This document shows, piece by piece, positions 24,231 to 33,809 of a stretch of DNA of 64,000 bases. The stretch's first letter is position 1. Each line of letters opens with the position of its first letter. This DNA comes from Methylocaldum sp035627495 (GTDB lineage Bacteria; Pseudomonadota; Gammaproteobacteria; Methylococcales; Methylococcaceae). The stretch lies in the NCBI RefSeq assembly GCF_035627495.1, contig NZ_DASPLO010000177.1, forward strand, positions 1 through 64,000, written 5' to 3'. The notes beneath the pieces were generated by a model. That model saw only the letters and a program-made list of their open reading frames with translations. It had not been told where the DNA came from and searched no databases. The position numbers and the translations under genes are program-made.

Positions 24231-26801
24231 TTAGCTTGTCAATTCCTTTAGGGCGAACAGCAAATCCAACGCTTGTTTAGGCGTGGTTTCCTCGGGTCTG
24301 ATCGTCCTGATTAAATCCACGGCAGGGTGGGGTTCGGTATTTGCAAAAAGGTCAAATTGCCGTGCCTCGCTTCGGTTTTGCTGTTCTGCATAGGTCTGAT
24401 TCTCCAGAGCCGTCAATTTTTCGCGGGCGTTGTCAATTACCGTTCTCGGCACTCCGGCCAGTGACGCTACTTGTAGTCCATAGCTCTGGTTGGCCGGGCC
24501 GTTCTTAACGGCATGAAGGAATACTACGCCATCACCGTGTTCCACCGCGTCCAGGTGAACGTTGCGGACCGCGGGGCACTCCTCCGGCAGCGTAATCAAT
24601 TCAAAGTAATGGGTAGCGAAAAGCGTGAAAGCCCGGATTTCCCTCGCCAGATAATCGGCGGTTGCCCAGGCTAGCGCCAAACCGTCGAAGGTGCTGGTGC
24701 CGCGACCGATTTCATCCATCAGCACGAGGCTTGAAGACGTCGCGTTGTGAAGGATGTTTGCCGTCTCGGTCATCTCCACCATAAACGTCGAACGGCCACT
24801 GGCCAAGTCATCGGAGGCGCCGATGCGTGTGAAAATACGGTCAATAGGACCTATCATCGCCGCTTCGGCAGGCACATAGCTGCCGATGTGCGCCATCAAG
24901 ACCACGAGAGCCGCCTGGCGCATATAGGTGGATTTTCCGCCCATATTCGGGCCGGTAATGATGAGCATGCGCCGGTCGGTGTTGAGTTCCAGATCGTTGG
25001 GCACGAACGGTGTGTCCGCAACCGTCTCGACCACGGGGTGTCGACCGCCCGTGATGCGAATACCCGGTTCCTCGCCCAGTACGGGCATGGTAAGTCTTAG
25101 ACTCTCGGCCCGTTCGGCCAGGTTAGCCAAAACGTCCAATTCGGAGAGACCGGATGCGCAGTCCTGCAGGGTCTTCACATGATTGCCGAGAGCATCCAGC
25201 AGCTCGTCGTAAAGAGCTTTTTCGAAGGCCAGAGCGCGTTCGCGGGCGCTCAGCACCTTGTCCTCGAAGGCTTTTAGTTCCGGCGTGATATAGCGCTCGG
25301 CGCCTTTTAAGGTCTGGCGCCGGATATAGTCCGACGGAACCTTGTCAGCCTGGGCGCGGGAGAGCTCGAGATAGAAGCCTTGCACGCGATTGTAGCCGAC
25401 CTTCAGGTTGGGTATCCCGGCCCGCTGGCGCTCCCGCTGCTCTAGTTCAATCAGGAAGCGTTCCGTGTTTTGACTCAGGTTGCGCAGTTCGTCCAATTCG
25501 CTGCGGTAACCTTCGGCAATGACGCCTCCGTCGCGAATCAGCATGGGCGGATTGTCTATGATCGCCTTATCGAGGAGTCCATAAATTTCCGGCTGCTCTC
25601 GAATTCGCTCCCGTATATCCCCGAGCAGAGCGCTCTCCAGTGGTTTAAGCCGATTTAGAAGCTCGGGCAGTGTGCCTAAAGATGCCCGCAGTACCACGAG
25701 ATCCCGCGGCCGGGCCGATTTGAGGGCGATGCGGGCAACGATGCGCTCGATGTCCCCGATCGACGTCAGTACATCGCGGATGGATGCATAGAATCCGTTT
25801 TTGAGTAGCGATTCTATGGCCTCATAACGCTGTTTGAGAATACCCTGGTCACGCAGCGGGCGATGGAGCCAGCGTCGCAGCAGGCGTCCGCCCATGGCCG
25901 TTGTGGTCCGGTCGATTACGCCGAACAGAGTGAGATTCATTTGCCCGGAGGGGTGGTAATCCAGTTCCAGGTTGCGGCGGCTCGCGGCATCCAGGATGAT
26001 GCCTTCCTCGCCAGTTTCGGCCCGTAAGCCCTGAATGTGGGGCAACGCACTTTTTTGCGTGTCCTGAACGTATTGGAGCAAACACCCCGCGGCGGCGACG
26101 GCGGCAGGCAAATCTTCGCACCCAAAGCCTGCCAAATCTTGTGTTTTAAATTGACGCAGCAATCTATGGCGTGCGCTTTCCGGATCGAAGTGCCAAGGCG
26201 GGCGTCGGGTGATTCCGCGCAGCGCGTTTACGAGCGAGGGTGGAGACCAGTCTTCGCTTATGAGTAGTTCGGAAGGGTTCAGGCGCTCCAATTCGCCGGC
26301 CAGTCTCTCCGTGCTGGTGACCTGTTGAACTGCGAACCTGCCGCCAGCCAGGTCTAACGCGGCGATGCCGTAAATCATACCGAATTGAGCAATGGCGACC
26401 AACAGATTTTCCTTGCGATCCTCGAGCAACGCCTCTTCGGTGACCGTGCCAGGGCTGACGATACGCACGACCTTGCGTTCGACGGGGCCTTTGGAGGTGG
26501 CGGGATCGCCGATTTGTTCACAAATAGCCACGGATTCGCCGAGCTTGATCAATCGAGCGAGATAGGCGTCAACGGCATGATAGGGAAGGCCTGCCATGGG
26601 TATGCGTTCGCCGGCCGACTCGCCGCGCGCGGTCAAGGTAATGTCTAGGAGCTGTGCGGCTTTACGGGCATCTTCGTAGAAAAGTTCGTAAAAATCCCCC
26701 ATCCGAAAAAAGAGCAGCTGGTCGGGGTGTTCGCCCTTGATGCGCAGGTACTGCTGCATCAAGGGCGTGTGTCGGGAGAGAGTGGTCGCTTGATCGGTCA
26801 T
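24231..26801 (-). CDS. mutS: DNA mismatch repair protein MutS
   Basis: Recognises mismatches and small loops. The 856 residues match E. coli MutS (853). The N-terminal mismatch-binding motif with the stacking Phe-x-Glu is in LLFFRMGDFYELFYEDA. Walker A is GPNMGGKSTYMRQ, and the ABC signature and Walker B region include LVLMDEIGRGTSTFDGLALAWA. A C-terminal segment after HAVKNGPANQSYG is present, consistent with a tetramer-forming tail. It is divergent from pncC with a 53-base interval and convergent with dsbC. Confidence 0.98.
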   Translation of the reverse strand: MTDQATTLSRHTPLMQQYLRIKGEHPDQLLFFRMGDFYELFYEDARKAAQLLDITLTARGESAGERIPMAGLPYHAVDAYLARLIKLGESVAICEQIGDPATSKGPVERKVVRIVSPGTVTEEALLEDRKENLLVAIAQFGMIYGIAALDLAGGRFAVQQVTSTERLAGELERLNPSELLISEDWSPPSLVNALRGITRRPPWHFDPESARHRLLRQFKTQDLAGFGCEDLPAAVAAAGCLLQYVQDTQKSALPHIQGLRAETGEEGIILDAASRRNLELDYHPSGQMNLTLFGVIDRTTTAMGGRLLRRWLHRPLRDQGILKQRYEAIESLLKNGFYASIRDVLTSIGDIERIVARIALKSARPRDLVVLRASLGTLPELLNRLKPLESALLGDIRERIREQPEIYGLLDKAIIDNPPMLIRDGGVIAEGYRSELDELRNLSQNTERFLIELEQRERQRAGIPNLKVGYNRVQGFYLELSRAQADKVPSDYIRRQTLKGAERYITPELKAFEDKVLSARERALAFEKALYDELLDALGNHVKTLQDCASGLSELDVLANLAERAESLRLTMPVLGEEPGIRITGGRHPVVETVADTPFVPNDLELNTDRRMLIITGPNMGGKSTYMRQAALVVLMAHIGSYVPAEAAMIGPIDRIFTRIGASDDLASGRSTFMVEMTETANILHNATSSSLVLMDEIGRGTSTFDGLALAWATADYLAREIRAFTLFATHYFELITLPEECPAVRNVHLDAVEHGDGVVFLHAVKNGPANQSYGLQVASLAGVPRTVIDNAREKLTALENQTYAEQQNRSEARQFDLFANTEPHPAVDLIRTIRPEETTPKQALDLLFALKELTS

Positions 26802-26854
26802 CGGTGTAGTTTATCGGATACAATAAAGCTCTGCGATTGAGTGAAAGGCCTATC

Positions 26855-27349
26855 ATGGCAGAGGACGAAGAGTTATACGCGTTGTCGCGTGACGTGGGGC
26901 GGGTTTTGTGCTGTGGCGCTAGAGTGCTCGCCGTGGCCGAGTCCTGCACCGGTGGATGGGTGGCCCAATGTGTAACCGACGTGCCCGGTAGCTCCGCCTG
27001 GTTCGATCGGGGGTTCGTCACCTACAGCAATGCGGCGAAGTGCGAATTGCTGGGTGTGCCGAGTGAAATCATCGAAGTTCACGGTGCCGTTAGCGGCGAG
27101 ACGGTTCGCGCCATGGCGGCAGGTGCCTTGAGCCATAGTGCCGCGGATGTGTCAGTTGCGGTCAGCGGGATCGCCGGCCCGTCGGGAGGCACGTTGGATA
27201 AGCCCGTAGGCACCGTATGGTTCGCCTGGCAGCGGGGCGATAGCATTTGCCGCGTACAACGCATGCGATTCGGGGGCGACCGGCGTAGCGTCAGGCGGCA
27301 AGCAGTGCGGGTCGCGCTTCAAGGTATTCTTGATGTCTGTCGAGACTAA
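26855..27349 (+). CDS. pncC: Nicotinamide-nucleotide amidohydrolase (CinA C-terminal domain)
   Basis: A 164-residue cytoplasmic protein made only of the CinA C-terminal domain. This family deamidates nicotinamide mononucleotide to nicotinate mononucleotide in NAD salvage. Recognisable blocks are VLAVAESCTGGWVAQCVTDV, FVTYSNAAKCELLGV and SGIAGPSGGTLDKPVGTVWF. The ATG at 26855 follows GAAAGG. It overlaps the start of thpR, and the set leads into recA, a common pncC-recA arrangement in proteobacteria. Confidence 0.93.
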   Translation: MAEDEELYALSRDVGRVLCCGARVLAVAESCTGGWVAQCVTDVPGSSAWFDRGFVTYSNAAKCELLGVPSEIIEVHGAVSGETVRAMAAGALSHSAADVSVAVSGIAGPSGGTLDKPVGTVWFAWQRGDSICRVQRMRFGGDRRSVRRQAVRVALQGILDVCRD

Positions 27350-27905
27350 AACACTCCGCTTGTTTTTTGCGCTTTGGCCGGATGAGGCGGTGCGCGCCTC
27401 GTTGAGTCGTACCATCGAGTCGCTTAAACAAACGACCACGGCTAAATGGGGGAGGCCGGAAAATCTTCATATTACGCTGGCTTTTTTAGGGCAGGTGAGC
27501 GAAGACCGGTTGCCACTGATCAATCGGGTTGCCGATGGCGTTATCGGGCAACCATTTGAGCTTGGCCTGGACAGGATCGAGTTCTGGCGGAGGAGCGGGA
27601 TCATTTGCCTCTCGTCCGTAAATACCCCAGAAGCGTTAAAAAATTTGGCGAACAGCCTGATCGCTAGGCTTGCCGAAACCGGATTCGCCATGGAAAACAG
27701 GCCGTACCGCGCGCATCTGACTTTGGCCCGTAAAGGCCGCTCCGGCTGTATCTCGCAAGTTCTCTCCGATCCGATCAATTGGAGTGTGAGTTCGTTCAGT
27801 CTGATAGAGTCCCAAATTTACCGCGCCGGTTCGCTGTATGTGGTGCGCAAAAGCTGGAATCTACAGGGTCTTCAGGCTATTCCAGAAGGCTCGTCTGTGA
27901 GATAA
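27333..27905 (+). CDS. thpR: RNA 2',3'-cyclic phosphodiesterase (2H family)
   Basis: A 190-residue member of the 2H phosphoesterase family, known earlier as 2'-5' RNA ligase, which hydrolyses 2',3'-cyclic phosphate ends. The two catalytic HxTx motifs are HITLAFLG (about residue 43) and HLTLARKG (about residue 127). The start is the ATG at 27333, overlapping the end of pncC by 17 bases; an adjacent in-frame TTG at 27330 is less likely. Confidence 0.9.
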   Translation: MSVETKTLRLFFALWPDEAVRASLSRTIESLKQTTTAKWGRPENLHITLAFLGQVSEDRLPLINRVADGVIGQPFELGLDRIEFWRRSGIICLSSVNTPEALKNLANSLIARLAETGFAMENRPYRAHLTLARKGRSGCISQVLSDPINWSVSSFSLIESQIYRAGSLYVVRKSWNLQGLQAIPEGSSVR

Positions 27906-27944
27906 TTGGCAATTATTTACAATGGTTTAGTTGGCGGTAATTTA

Positions 27945-28997
27945 ATGGATGAAAACAAAAAGAAAGCGTTGAACGCGGCGCTTTCTCAAATCGAAAAGCA
28001 GTTTGGCAAGGGGGCCGTGATGCGGATGGGCGACGTCCCCGCAATCCGCGATCTCGAAGTCATTCCCACAGGTTCGCTGTCTCTCGATATCGCGTTGGGC
28101 TGCGGCGGCTTGCCGCGCGGACGTATCGTGGAAATTTACGGCCCCGAATCGTCCGGTAAGACCACTCTGACACTCGAAGTCATTGCTCAGGCCCAAAAGC
28201 GGGGTGGGGTGGCAGCTTTCATTGATGCCGAGCATGCCCTAGACCCTGTTTATGCGGAGAAAATCGGCGTCAATCTCGATGATTTGCTGGTGTCGCAGCC
28301 GGATACCGGAGAGCAGGCGCTGGAAATCGCCGACATGTTGGTTCGATCGGGCAGTGTAGACATGGTCGTGATCGACTCGGTGGCGGCTTTAACGCCCAAG
28401 GCGGAGATCGAAGGCGAAATGGGCGATTCCCATGTCGGGCTCCAAGCCCGCCTGATGTCTCAAGCACTACGAAAGCTTACGGCCAATATCAAGCGCTCGA
28501 ACACGCTGGTCATCTTCATCAATCAGATCCGCATGAAGATCGGCGTAATGTTTGGCAATCCGGAGACGACCACCGGCGGCAATGCGCTCAAATTTTACTC
28601 TTCGGTTCGTCTCGATATCCGCCGTTTGGGAGCCATTAAAAATGGCGACGAGGTGGTCGGCAACGAGACTCGCGTCAAGGTGGTGAAGAACAAAGTGGCG
28701 CCTCCGTTCAAGAACGCCGATTTTGAGATTCTTTACGGCGAAGGCGTTTCCCGTGAAGGCGAATTGGTCGACTTGGGCGTAAAGTACGAAATCTTGCAGA
28801 AATCGGGCTCGTGGTACAGTCTCGGAGCGGAACGCATCGGTCAGGGCAAGGATAACGTACGTAATTTTTTGAAAGACCGTCCTGAATTGGCCGAAAGCAT
28901 TGAGTCCAAAATCCGCGAAAACGCATTCGGCGATGCCGTTCCCCTTGCCGGGCGGGGGGCTTCCAACAACCCTGATGTGCTCGAGGAGGCCGAATCC
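27945..28997 (+). CDS. recA: Recombinase RecA (stop codon at 28998-29000)
   Basis: Forms the ATP-dependent strand-exchange filament and activates LexA-type self-cleavage. From the ATG at 27945 there are 351 residues starting MDENKKKALNAALSQIEKQF. Walker A is GPESSGKTT, Walker B ends VVIDSVAALTPKAEIEGEMGD, loop L2 is in FINQIRMKIGVMFGNPETTT, and the tail is acidic. I saw no CTGT-N8-ACAG LexA box in the roughly 145 bases upstream. The stop TGA overlaps the probable CTG start of recX. Confidence 0.97.
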
Positions 28998-29458
28998 TGA
29001 GCGACGTCCCCGATTCGTTTCAGGCCGTAAAGGCTGCCGCCCTGCGCTATCTTTCCCGTCGCGAATACAGCAGTTCCGAATTGCGGCAAAAGCTTCGACA
29101 CAAAGGCTATTCCGAAGCAATGGTCGAGCAGGTCGTTGCCGATTTGGCTGCCGAGGGTTTTCAAAGCGACAGCCGTTTCGCCGAAGTGTTTGTGCGTAGT
29201 CGTGTCGAAAAGGGTTATGGTGCTTACTGGATTCGGGAAGAGTTGCGGCAGCGCGGCGTCGACATAGAAGAGGCGCTTGAGAAGGAACGGAATTGGGATG
29301 AGCTTGTCCGTAAAGTTTATATCAAAAAGTATGGCGAGACGATTCCGGATTCGCTTGAGCAGCGTGCGGCGCGAGAGCGTTTTCTTAGGCGCCGCGGCTT
29401 CGAGTCGGATCACATCCGTCGTTTGTTTAAGCGCTTGAGGCATCCAGGCGGCGAATAA
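28997..29458 (+). CDS. recX: Regulatory protein RecX, probable CTG start
   Basis: Modulates RecA filaments by binding in the filament groove. The protein has three-helix repeats: ALRYLSRREYSSSELRQKL, VVADLAAEGFQSDSRFAEVF and the C-terminal RERFLRRRGFESDHIRRLF. The first ATG/GTG/TTG codon in frame is the TTG at 29081, which would delete the conserved first helix. A CTG at 28997 has AGGAGG seven bases upstream, overlaps the recA stop as CTGA and restores the full 153-residue length. I therefore infer a non-canonical start there; ATC at 28994 is a less likely alternative. Confidence 0.85.
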   Translation: MSDVPDSFQAVKAAALRYLSRREYSSSELRQKLRHKGYSEAMVEQVVADLAAEGFQSDSRFAEVFVRSRVEKGYGAYWIREELRQRGVDIEEALEKERNWDELVRKVYIKKYGETIPDSLEQRAARERFLRRRGFESDHIRRLFKRLRHPGGE

Positions 29459-29497
29459 CTGCACAAGAATAAGAATGAAACCATCGGTAGCAGCAAA

Positions 29498-32098
29498 ATG
29501 ACCAGCGCAGAACTGCGTTCACTTTTTCTGAAGTTTTTTGAGGAACGGCAACACACGATCGTTCCATCCAGCTCGTTGATTCCGGCCGACGACCCGACTC
29601 TATTGTTCACGAACGCAGGTATGGTCCAATTCAAGGATGTATTCCTCGGTCGAGAAGAGCGTTCCTATGTGCGTGCGGCCTCGTCGCAGCGCTGTGTGCG
29701 GGCGGGCGGCAAGCACAACGATCTGGAGAATGTCGGATACACCGCACGCCATCACACGTTCTTTGAGATGCTGGGGAATTTCAGCTTCGGTGATTATTTC
29801 AAGCGGGACGCGATTCATTACGCCTGGGAGTTTTTGACCGGGGTTCTGAAACTGCCGGCCGAGCGCCTCTGGGTTACGGTCTATGACCAAGACAAAGAGG
29901 CCGAGGCGATCTGGCTTGATGATGTAGGCGTCGATCCGGTTCGATTCGCCCGCATCGGTTCGAAAGATAATTTTTGGAGCATGGGGGACACAGGTCCCTG
30001 CGGGCCTTGTACGGAGATTTTCTACGACCACGGCGAAGGGATTCCGGGAGGTCCGCCGGGTTCGCCCAACGAGGATGGCGATCGGTATATCGAGATCTGG
30101 AATCTCGTATTCATGCAGTACGATCGTGCCCCAGATGGAACGCTTACGCCGTTGCCAAGGCCGTCTGTCGATACGGGTATGGGGTTGGAGCGGATTGCCG
30201 CCGTCGTCCAAGGCGTGCACAGCAATTATGAGGTTGACCTCTTTAGGGCTCTAGTAAACGCTGCGGCGGATCTTGCCCAAGTTGATGGCACTGATCATAG
30301 CTCGTTAAGAGTGCTGGCCGATCACATTCGCTCATGTGCTTTCCTGATTGCCGATGGCGTATTGCCGTCTAATGAAGGGCGGGGTTACGTGCTCCGCCGG
30401 ATCATCCGAAGGGCAATCCGCCACGGCTACAAGCTGGGGATTCGTGATACCTTCTTTTATCGCTTAGTTAGCCCGCTTTGTGCTCAGATGGGTGATGCTT
30501 ACCCGGAATTGATAGCGGCCCAATCCATGGTGGAACAGGTTCTAAAAAAAGAAGAGGAGCGTTTCGCCGAGACCTTGGAACAAGGAATGAGGGTTCTCGA
30601 GGCTCATCTTAAGGGTATGAGCGGCAAGACGATTTCTGGTGAGACCGTGTTCCAGCTTTATGACACCTATGGATTCCCGGTTGATTTGACGGCCGATTTT
30701 GCCCGTGAGCACGATTTGGTGTTGGATATGGAGGGCTTCGAGAGAGCGATGGAGGCGCAACGGGAGCGCGCGCGTGCCGCTAGCCACTTTGCCGTCGATT
30801 ATTCGCACGATGTGCATCTCGATGTGCACTGCGAATTTACCGGCTATAGGAGTTCATGCGAAGAGACGACTATTGCGGCAGTGCTGCGGGACGGCAAATC
30901 CGTTGAAAAGCTGGCGGCCGGTGAAGAAGGTATTTTGATTCTGGCAAAAACACCGTTTTATGCAGAATCGGGTGGACAAGTCGGCGACCGAGGTGTCATT
31001 CGCGCGGGGGAAGGCCTGTTCGAAGTGTTCGATACCCAAAAGAAGGCTGGCGACTTGATCCTTCATATTGGACGAGTATCGAAGGGTATGTTTTCGGTGG
31101 GTTCGGTTTGCGAGGCCAAGGTCGACGTCAGGGCCCGGAACGCCACGGCCCTTAATCATTCTGCGACTCATTTGCTTCATGCCGCGCTCCGTAAAACCTT
31201 GGGCGATCATGTGACGCAAAAAGGGTCTCTCGTTAATTCGGAACGCCTGCGCTTCGATTTTTCACATTTCGAGCCGGTTAGGTCTGACCAGCTTGAGGCA
31301 ATCGAGCGTTTGGTGAACGAGCAAATTCGCGCTAACAACCCGGCAAGCGCCGAGACTATGTCCAAGGACGATGCTATTAAAGCGGGGGCGATAGCTTTGT
31401 TCGGTGAAAAGTATGGCGATAAAGTGCGCGTCCTTCGAATCGGCGAGTTTTCAACCGAATTGTGTGGCGGGATTCATGTTAAACGCGCTGGCGACATCGG
31501 TCTTTTTAAGATTTTGAGCGAAACTGGAGTGGCGGCCGGAGTCCGGAGAATCGAGGCCATTACCGGCGAAGCCGCCGTGGATTGGGTAGAAAAGAGCGAT
31601 CGCGTCTTGCAGTCTCTCGGAGATCGGATGAAATCCGGGCGGGAGGCTTTGGATGAGAAAATTAGCCAGCTTCTTGAAAGAAATCGAATCTTAGAGAAGG
31701 AATTGGAGCGACTTAAGGGCAAAATGGCGAGCGCTGCCGGCGACGATTTGGCTTCCCAGGCCGTATCGATCGACGGTGTGAAAGTTCTGGCGGCTAAAGT
31801 GGACGAAAGCGATCCCAAGGGGCTCAGGGATATGGTCGATCAACTCAGGAACAAGTTGGGTAGTGCGGCGATCGTATTAGGGGCGGTCAAAGACGATAGG
31901 GTGACTCTTATTGCCGGAGTGACTAAGGATCAGATCGACCGGATCAAAGCCGGTGATTTAGTTAACGCGGTGGCAGTGCAAGTTGGCGGAAAAGGCGGTG
32001 GCCGCGCCGATATGGCTCAGGCAGGGGGCACTAATCCGACGATGCTAGATGCGGCGCTGAAGAGCGTGCCGGATTGGGTGCGGCGCCATACGGCATAA
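29498..32098 (+). CDS. alaS: Alanyl-tRNA synthetase
   Basis: A class II synthetase charging tRNA-Ala. 866 residues (E. coli 876). The N-terminal catalytic core begins TSAELRSLFLKFFEERQHTI and includes GGKHNDLENVGYTARHHTFFE. The editing domain has HSATHLLHAALRK and the zinc-binding CGGIHVKRAGDIG. The C-terminal DHHA1-type C-Ala domain ends near GGKGGGRADMAQAGG. It follows recX by 39 bases in the classic recA-recX-alaS order. Confidence 0.98.
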   Translation: MTSAELRSLFLKFFEERQHTIVPSSSLIPADDPTLLFTNAGMVQFKDVFLGREERSYVRAASSQRCVRAGGKHNDLENVGYTARHHTFFEMLGNFSFGDYFKRDAIHYAWEFLTGVLKLPAERLWVTVYDQDKEAEAIWLDDVGVDPVRFARIGSKDNFWSMGDTGPCGPCTEIFYDHGEGIPGGPPGSPNEDGDRYIEIWNLVFMQYDRAPDGTLTPLPRPSVDTGMGLERIAAVVQGVHSNYEVDLFRALVNAAADLAQVDGTDHSSLRVLADHIRSCAFLIADGVLPSNEGRGYVLRRIIRRAIRHGYKLGIRDTFFYRLVSPLCAQMGDAYPELIAAQSMVEQVLKKEEERFAETLEQGMRVLEAHLKGMSGKTISGETVFQLYDTYGFPVDLTADFAREHDLVLDMEGFERAMEAQRERARAASHFAVDYSHDVHLDVHCEFTGYRSSCEETTIAAVLRDGKSVEKLAAGEEGILILAKTPFYAESGGQVGDRGVIRAGEGLFEVFDTQKKAGDLILHIGRVSKGMFSVGSVCEAKVDVRARNATALNHSATHLLHAALRKTLGDHVTQKGSLVNSERLRFDFSHFEPVRSDQLEAIERLVNEQIRANNPASAETMSKDDAIKAGAIALFGEKYGDKVRVLRIGEFSTELCGGIHVKRAGDIGLFKILSETGVAAGVRRIEAITGEAAVDWVEKSDRVLQSLGDRMKSGREALDEKISQLLERNRILEKELERLKGKMASAAGDDLASQAVSIDGVKVLAAKVDESDPKGLRDMVDQLRNKLGSAAIVLGAVKDDRVTLIAGVTKDQIDRIKAGDLVNAVAVQVGGKGGGRADMAQAGGTNPTMLDAALKSVPDWVRRHTA

Positions 32099-32123
32099 TT
32101 TTCGACGTACTTCAAAGAAGAGC

Positions 32124-33353
32124 ATGGCCTTATACGTACATAAATACGGCGGCACGTCGGTAGGTAATACCGAACGAATACAGCATGTCGCCGACAATAT
32201 TATCGAAGCGCGGGGGAGGGGCGAAGACGTTATTGTCGTCGTATCCGCTATGAGCGGAGAAACCAATCGTCTCGTGGGCTTGGCCCGGGAAATTCAGGTG
32301 CGTCCCGACCCGCGGGAAATGGATGTGCTGCTCTCCACGGGAGAGCAGATTACCATAGCGCTCCTATGCATGGCTCTGCATGAAAAGGGTATCCCTGCGT
32401 GTTCGTATACCGGTGGGCAAGTGAGGATTCTGACTGATCGAGCTCACACTAAGGCGCGCATTGTGAACATCGATACTGATCGTATCCAAAGCGATCTTAA
32501 GCAGGGAAGGGTAGTGGTAGTGGCCGGTTTTCAAGGCATCACCGAGGATGGAGATATTACCACTCTGGGGCGAGGCGGGTCGGATACTACGGCTGTAGCC
32601 TTAGCCGCTGCGCTCAAGGCGGATGAGTGCTTGATCTATACCGATGTAGACGGTGTTTACACTACCGATCCGCGCATCGAGCCACGGGCGCGCCGGCTGG
32701 ATCGTATTACGTTCGAAGAAATGTTGGAAATGGCGAGTCTCGGATCGAAGGTGCTGCAGATTCGCTCGGTTGAATTCGCCGGCAAATATAATGTTCCGTT
32801 GCGGGTGCTTTCGAGTTTTAAGGAAGGTCCCGGCACATTAATCAGTTACGAGGAAGGAAACGTGGAAAAACCGCTAATTTCCGGGATCGCGTTCAACCGC
32901 GACGAAGCTAAGCTGACCATCGTGGGTGTTCCTGACCGTCCGGGCATTGCATATAAAATTCTTGGTCCCATCGCAAATGCCAATATTGAAGTCGATATGA
33001 TCGTCCAGAACATGGGAGAAGATGCGACGACTGATTTCACTTTTACAGTGCATCGCAATGACTATGGAAAAGCCCTAGATATCCTACACAACACCTGCAC
33101 GGAACTTGGGGGGCGCGAAATCGCCGGCGATGACAAAATTGTCAAAGTGTCCTTGGTGGGTGTCGGGATGCGCTCCCACGCTGGAATCGCCAGCAAGATG
33201 TTTGAGGCTCTTGCAAAAGAGGGGATTAATATTCAGATGATATCCACCTCCGAAATAAAAATTTCTGTGGTTTTGAACGAGAAGTATTTGGAACTCGCAG
33301 TTCGGAGTTTGCACGAAGCCTTTAATCTTGAGCAATCGGCGGTAGCTGCTTAA
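32124..33353 (+). CDS. lysC: Aspartate kinase
   Basis: Phosphorylates aspartate, the first step toward lysine, threonine, methionine and diaminopimelate, so it feeds the DapC/DapD steps at the left of the window. 409 residues. The catalytic N-terminus reads KYGGTSVGNTERI, with GRGGSDTTAVALAAAL and TDVDGVYTTDPR. Two ACT domains follow (VPDRPGIAYKILGP and GVGMRSHAGIASKMFEAL), implying feedback inhibition by lysine and/or threonine. An internal start for a beta subunit, common in this class, is possible but was not resolved. Confidence 0.96.
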   Translation: MALYVHKYGGTSVGNTERIQHVADNIIEARGRGEDVIVVVSAMSGETNRLVGLAREIQVRPDPREMDVLLSTGEQITIALLCMALHEKGIPACSYTGGQVRILTDRAHTKARIVNIDTDRIQSDLKQGRVVVVAGFQGITEDGDITTLGRGGSDTTAVALAAALKADECLIYTDVDGVYTTDPRIEPRARRLDRITFEEMLEMASLGSKVLQIRSVEFAGKYNVPLRVLSSFKEGPGTLISYEEGNVEKPLISGIAFNRDEAKLTIVGVPDRPGIAYKILGPIANANIEVDMIVQNMGEDATTDFTFTVHRNDYGKALDILHNTCTELGGREIAGDDKIVKVSLVGVGMRSHAGIASKMFEALAKEGINIQMISTSEIKISVVLNEKYLELAVRSLHEAFNLEQSAVAA

Positions 33354-33366
33354 TGTGAAATTTTCG

Positions 33367-33394
33367 TTATAAATATAAGAAACACTGATATAAT
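33367..33394 (+). promoter_or_regulatory. Candidate promoter for csrA
   Basis: A perfect TATAAT at 33389-33394 lies in the lysC-csrA interval, with a weak -35 (TTATAA at 33367-33372, 16-base spacing). It would give a leader of about 85 bases before csrA. Confidence 0.45.
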
Positions 33395-33485
33395 ATAGCG
33401 CTTAACCGTTTGTATTGGTTGGCTCGGTGTTGCGGCAAGCGGCACTGTTTTAAGTAGGTCATGAGCGACCGGGAAGGAAGGATTT

Positions 33486-33692
33486 ATGTTGATATTGACT
33501 CGTAGAGTCGGCGAGACTCTGATGATCGGGGATGACGTGACGGTTACCGTTTTAGGGGTGAAAGGTAATCAGGTTCGTATTGGCGTGAACGCACCCAAGG
33601 AAGTTTCTGTGCATCGGGAAGAGATCTATGAACGCATAAAACGAGAACAGCAGGCTCAAACATCAGAAAAAACAGCTGAGCGTACTGAATAA
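33486..33692 (+). CDS. csrA: Carbon storage regulator CsrA
   Basis: A 68-residue dimeric RNA-binding protein that controls translation by binding GGA motifs in mRNA leaders. The sequence MLILTRRVGETLMIGDDVTV and NAPKEVSVHREEIYERI is that of standard CsrA, and the key residues Leu4, Arg7 and Arg44 have equivalents. Its own ribosome-binding region, GGGAAGGAAGGA, contains three GGA triplets at 33472-33482, consistent with autoregulation. The alaS-lysC-csrA-tRNA-Ser order parallels E. coli alaS-csrA-serV. Confidence 0.97.
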   Translation: MLILTRRVGETLMIGDDVTVTVLGVKGNQVRIGVNAPKEVSVHREEIYERIKREQQAQTSEKTAERTE

Positions 33693-33716
33693 GTCGATTA
33701 TAATCTCGTCAGTTTC

Positions 33717-33809
33717 GGAGAGATGGCCGAGAGGCTGAAGGCGCTCCCCTGCTAAGGGAGTATAGGGTCAAAAGCTCTATCGAGGGTTCGAATCCCTCTC
33801 TCTCCGCCA
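33717..33809 (+). tRNA. serV: tRNA-Ser(GCU)
   Basis: A 93-base class II tRNA with encoded CCA. The acceptor stem is GGAGAGA/TCTCTCC, followed by discriminator G and CCA. The anticodon stem CTCCC/GGGAG presents GCT at 33751-33753, reading AGC and AGU. A long variable arm (TATAGGGTCAAAAGCTCTA) and the T-arm GAGGGTTCGAATCCCTC complete the fold. It lies 24 bases after csrA. Confidence 0.97.

Noticed and set aside
27850..27900. CTG...CAG pair (CTGGAATCTACAG) upstream of recA as a LexA box
   Set aside because: The spacing is wrong for CTGT-N8-ACAG, and it lies inside thpR coding sequence.
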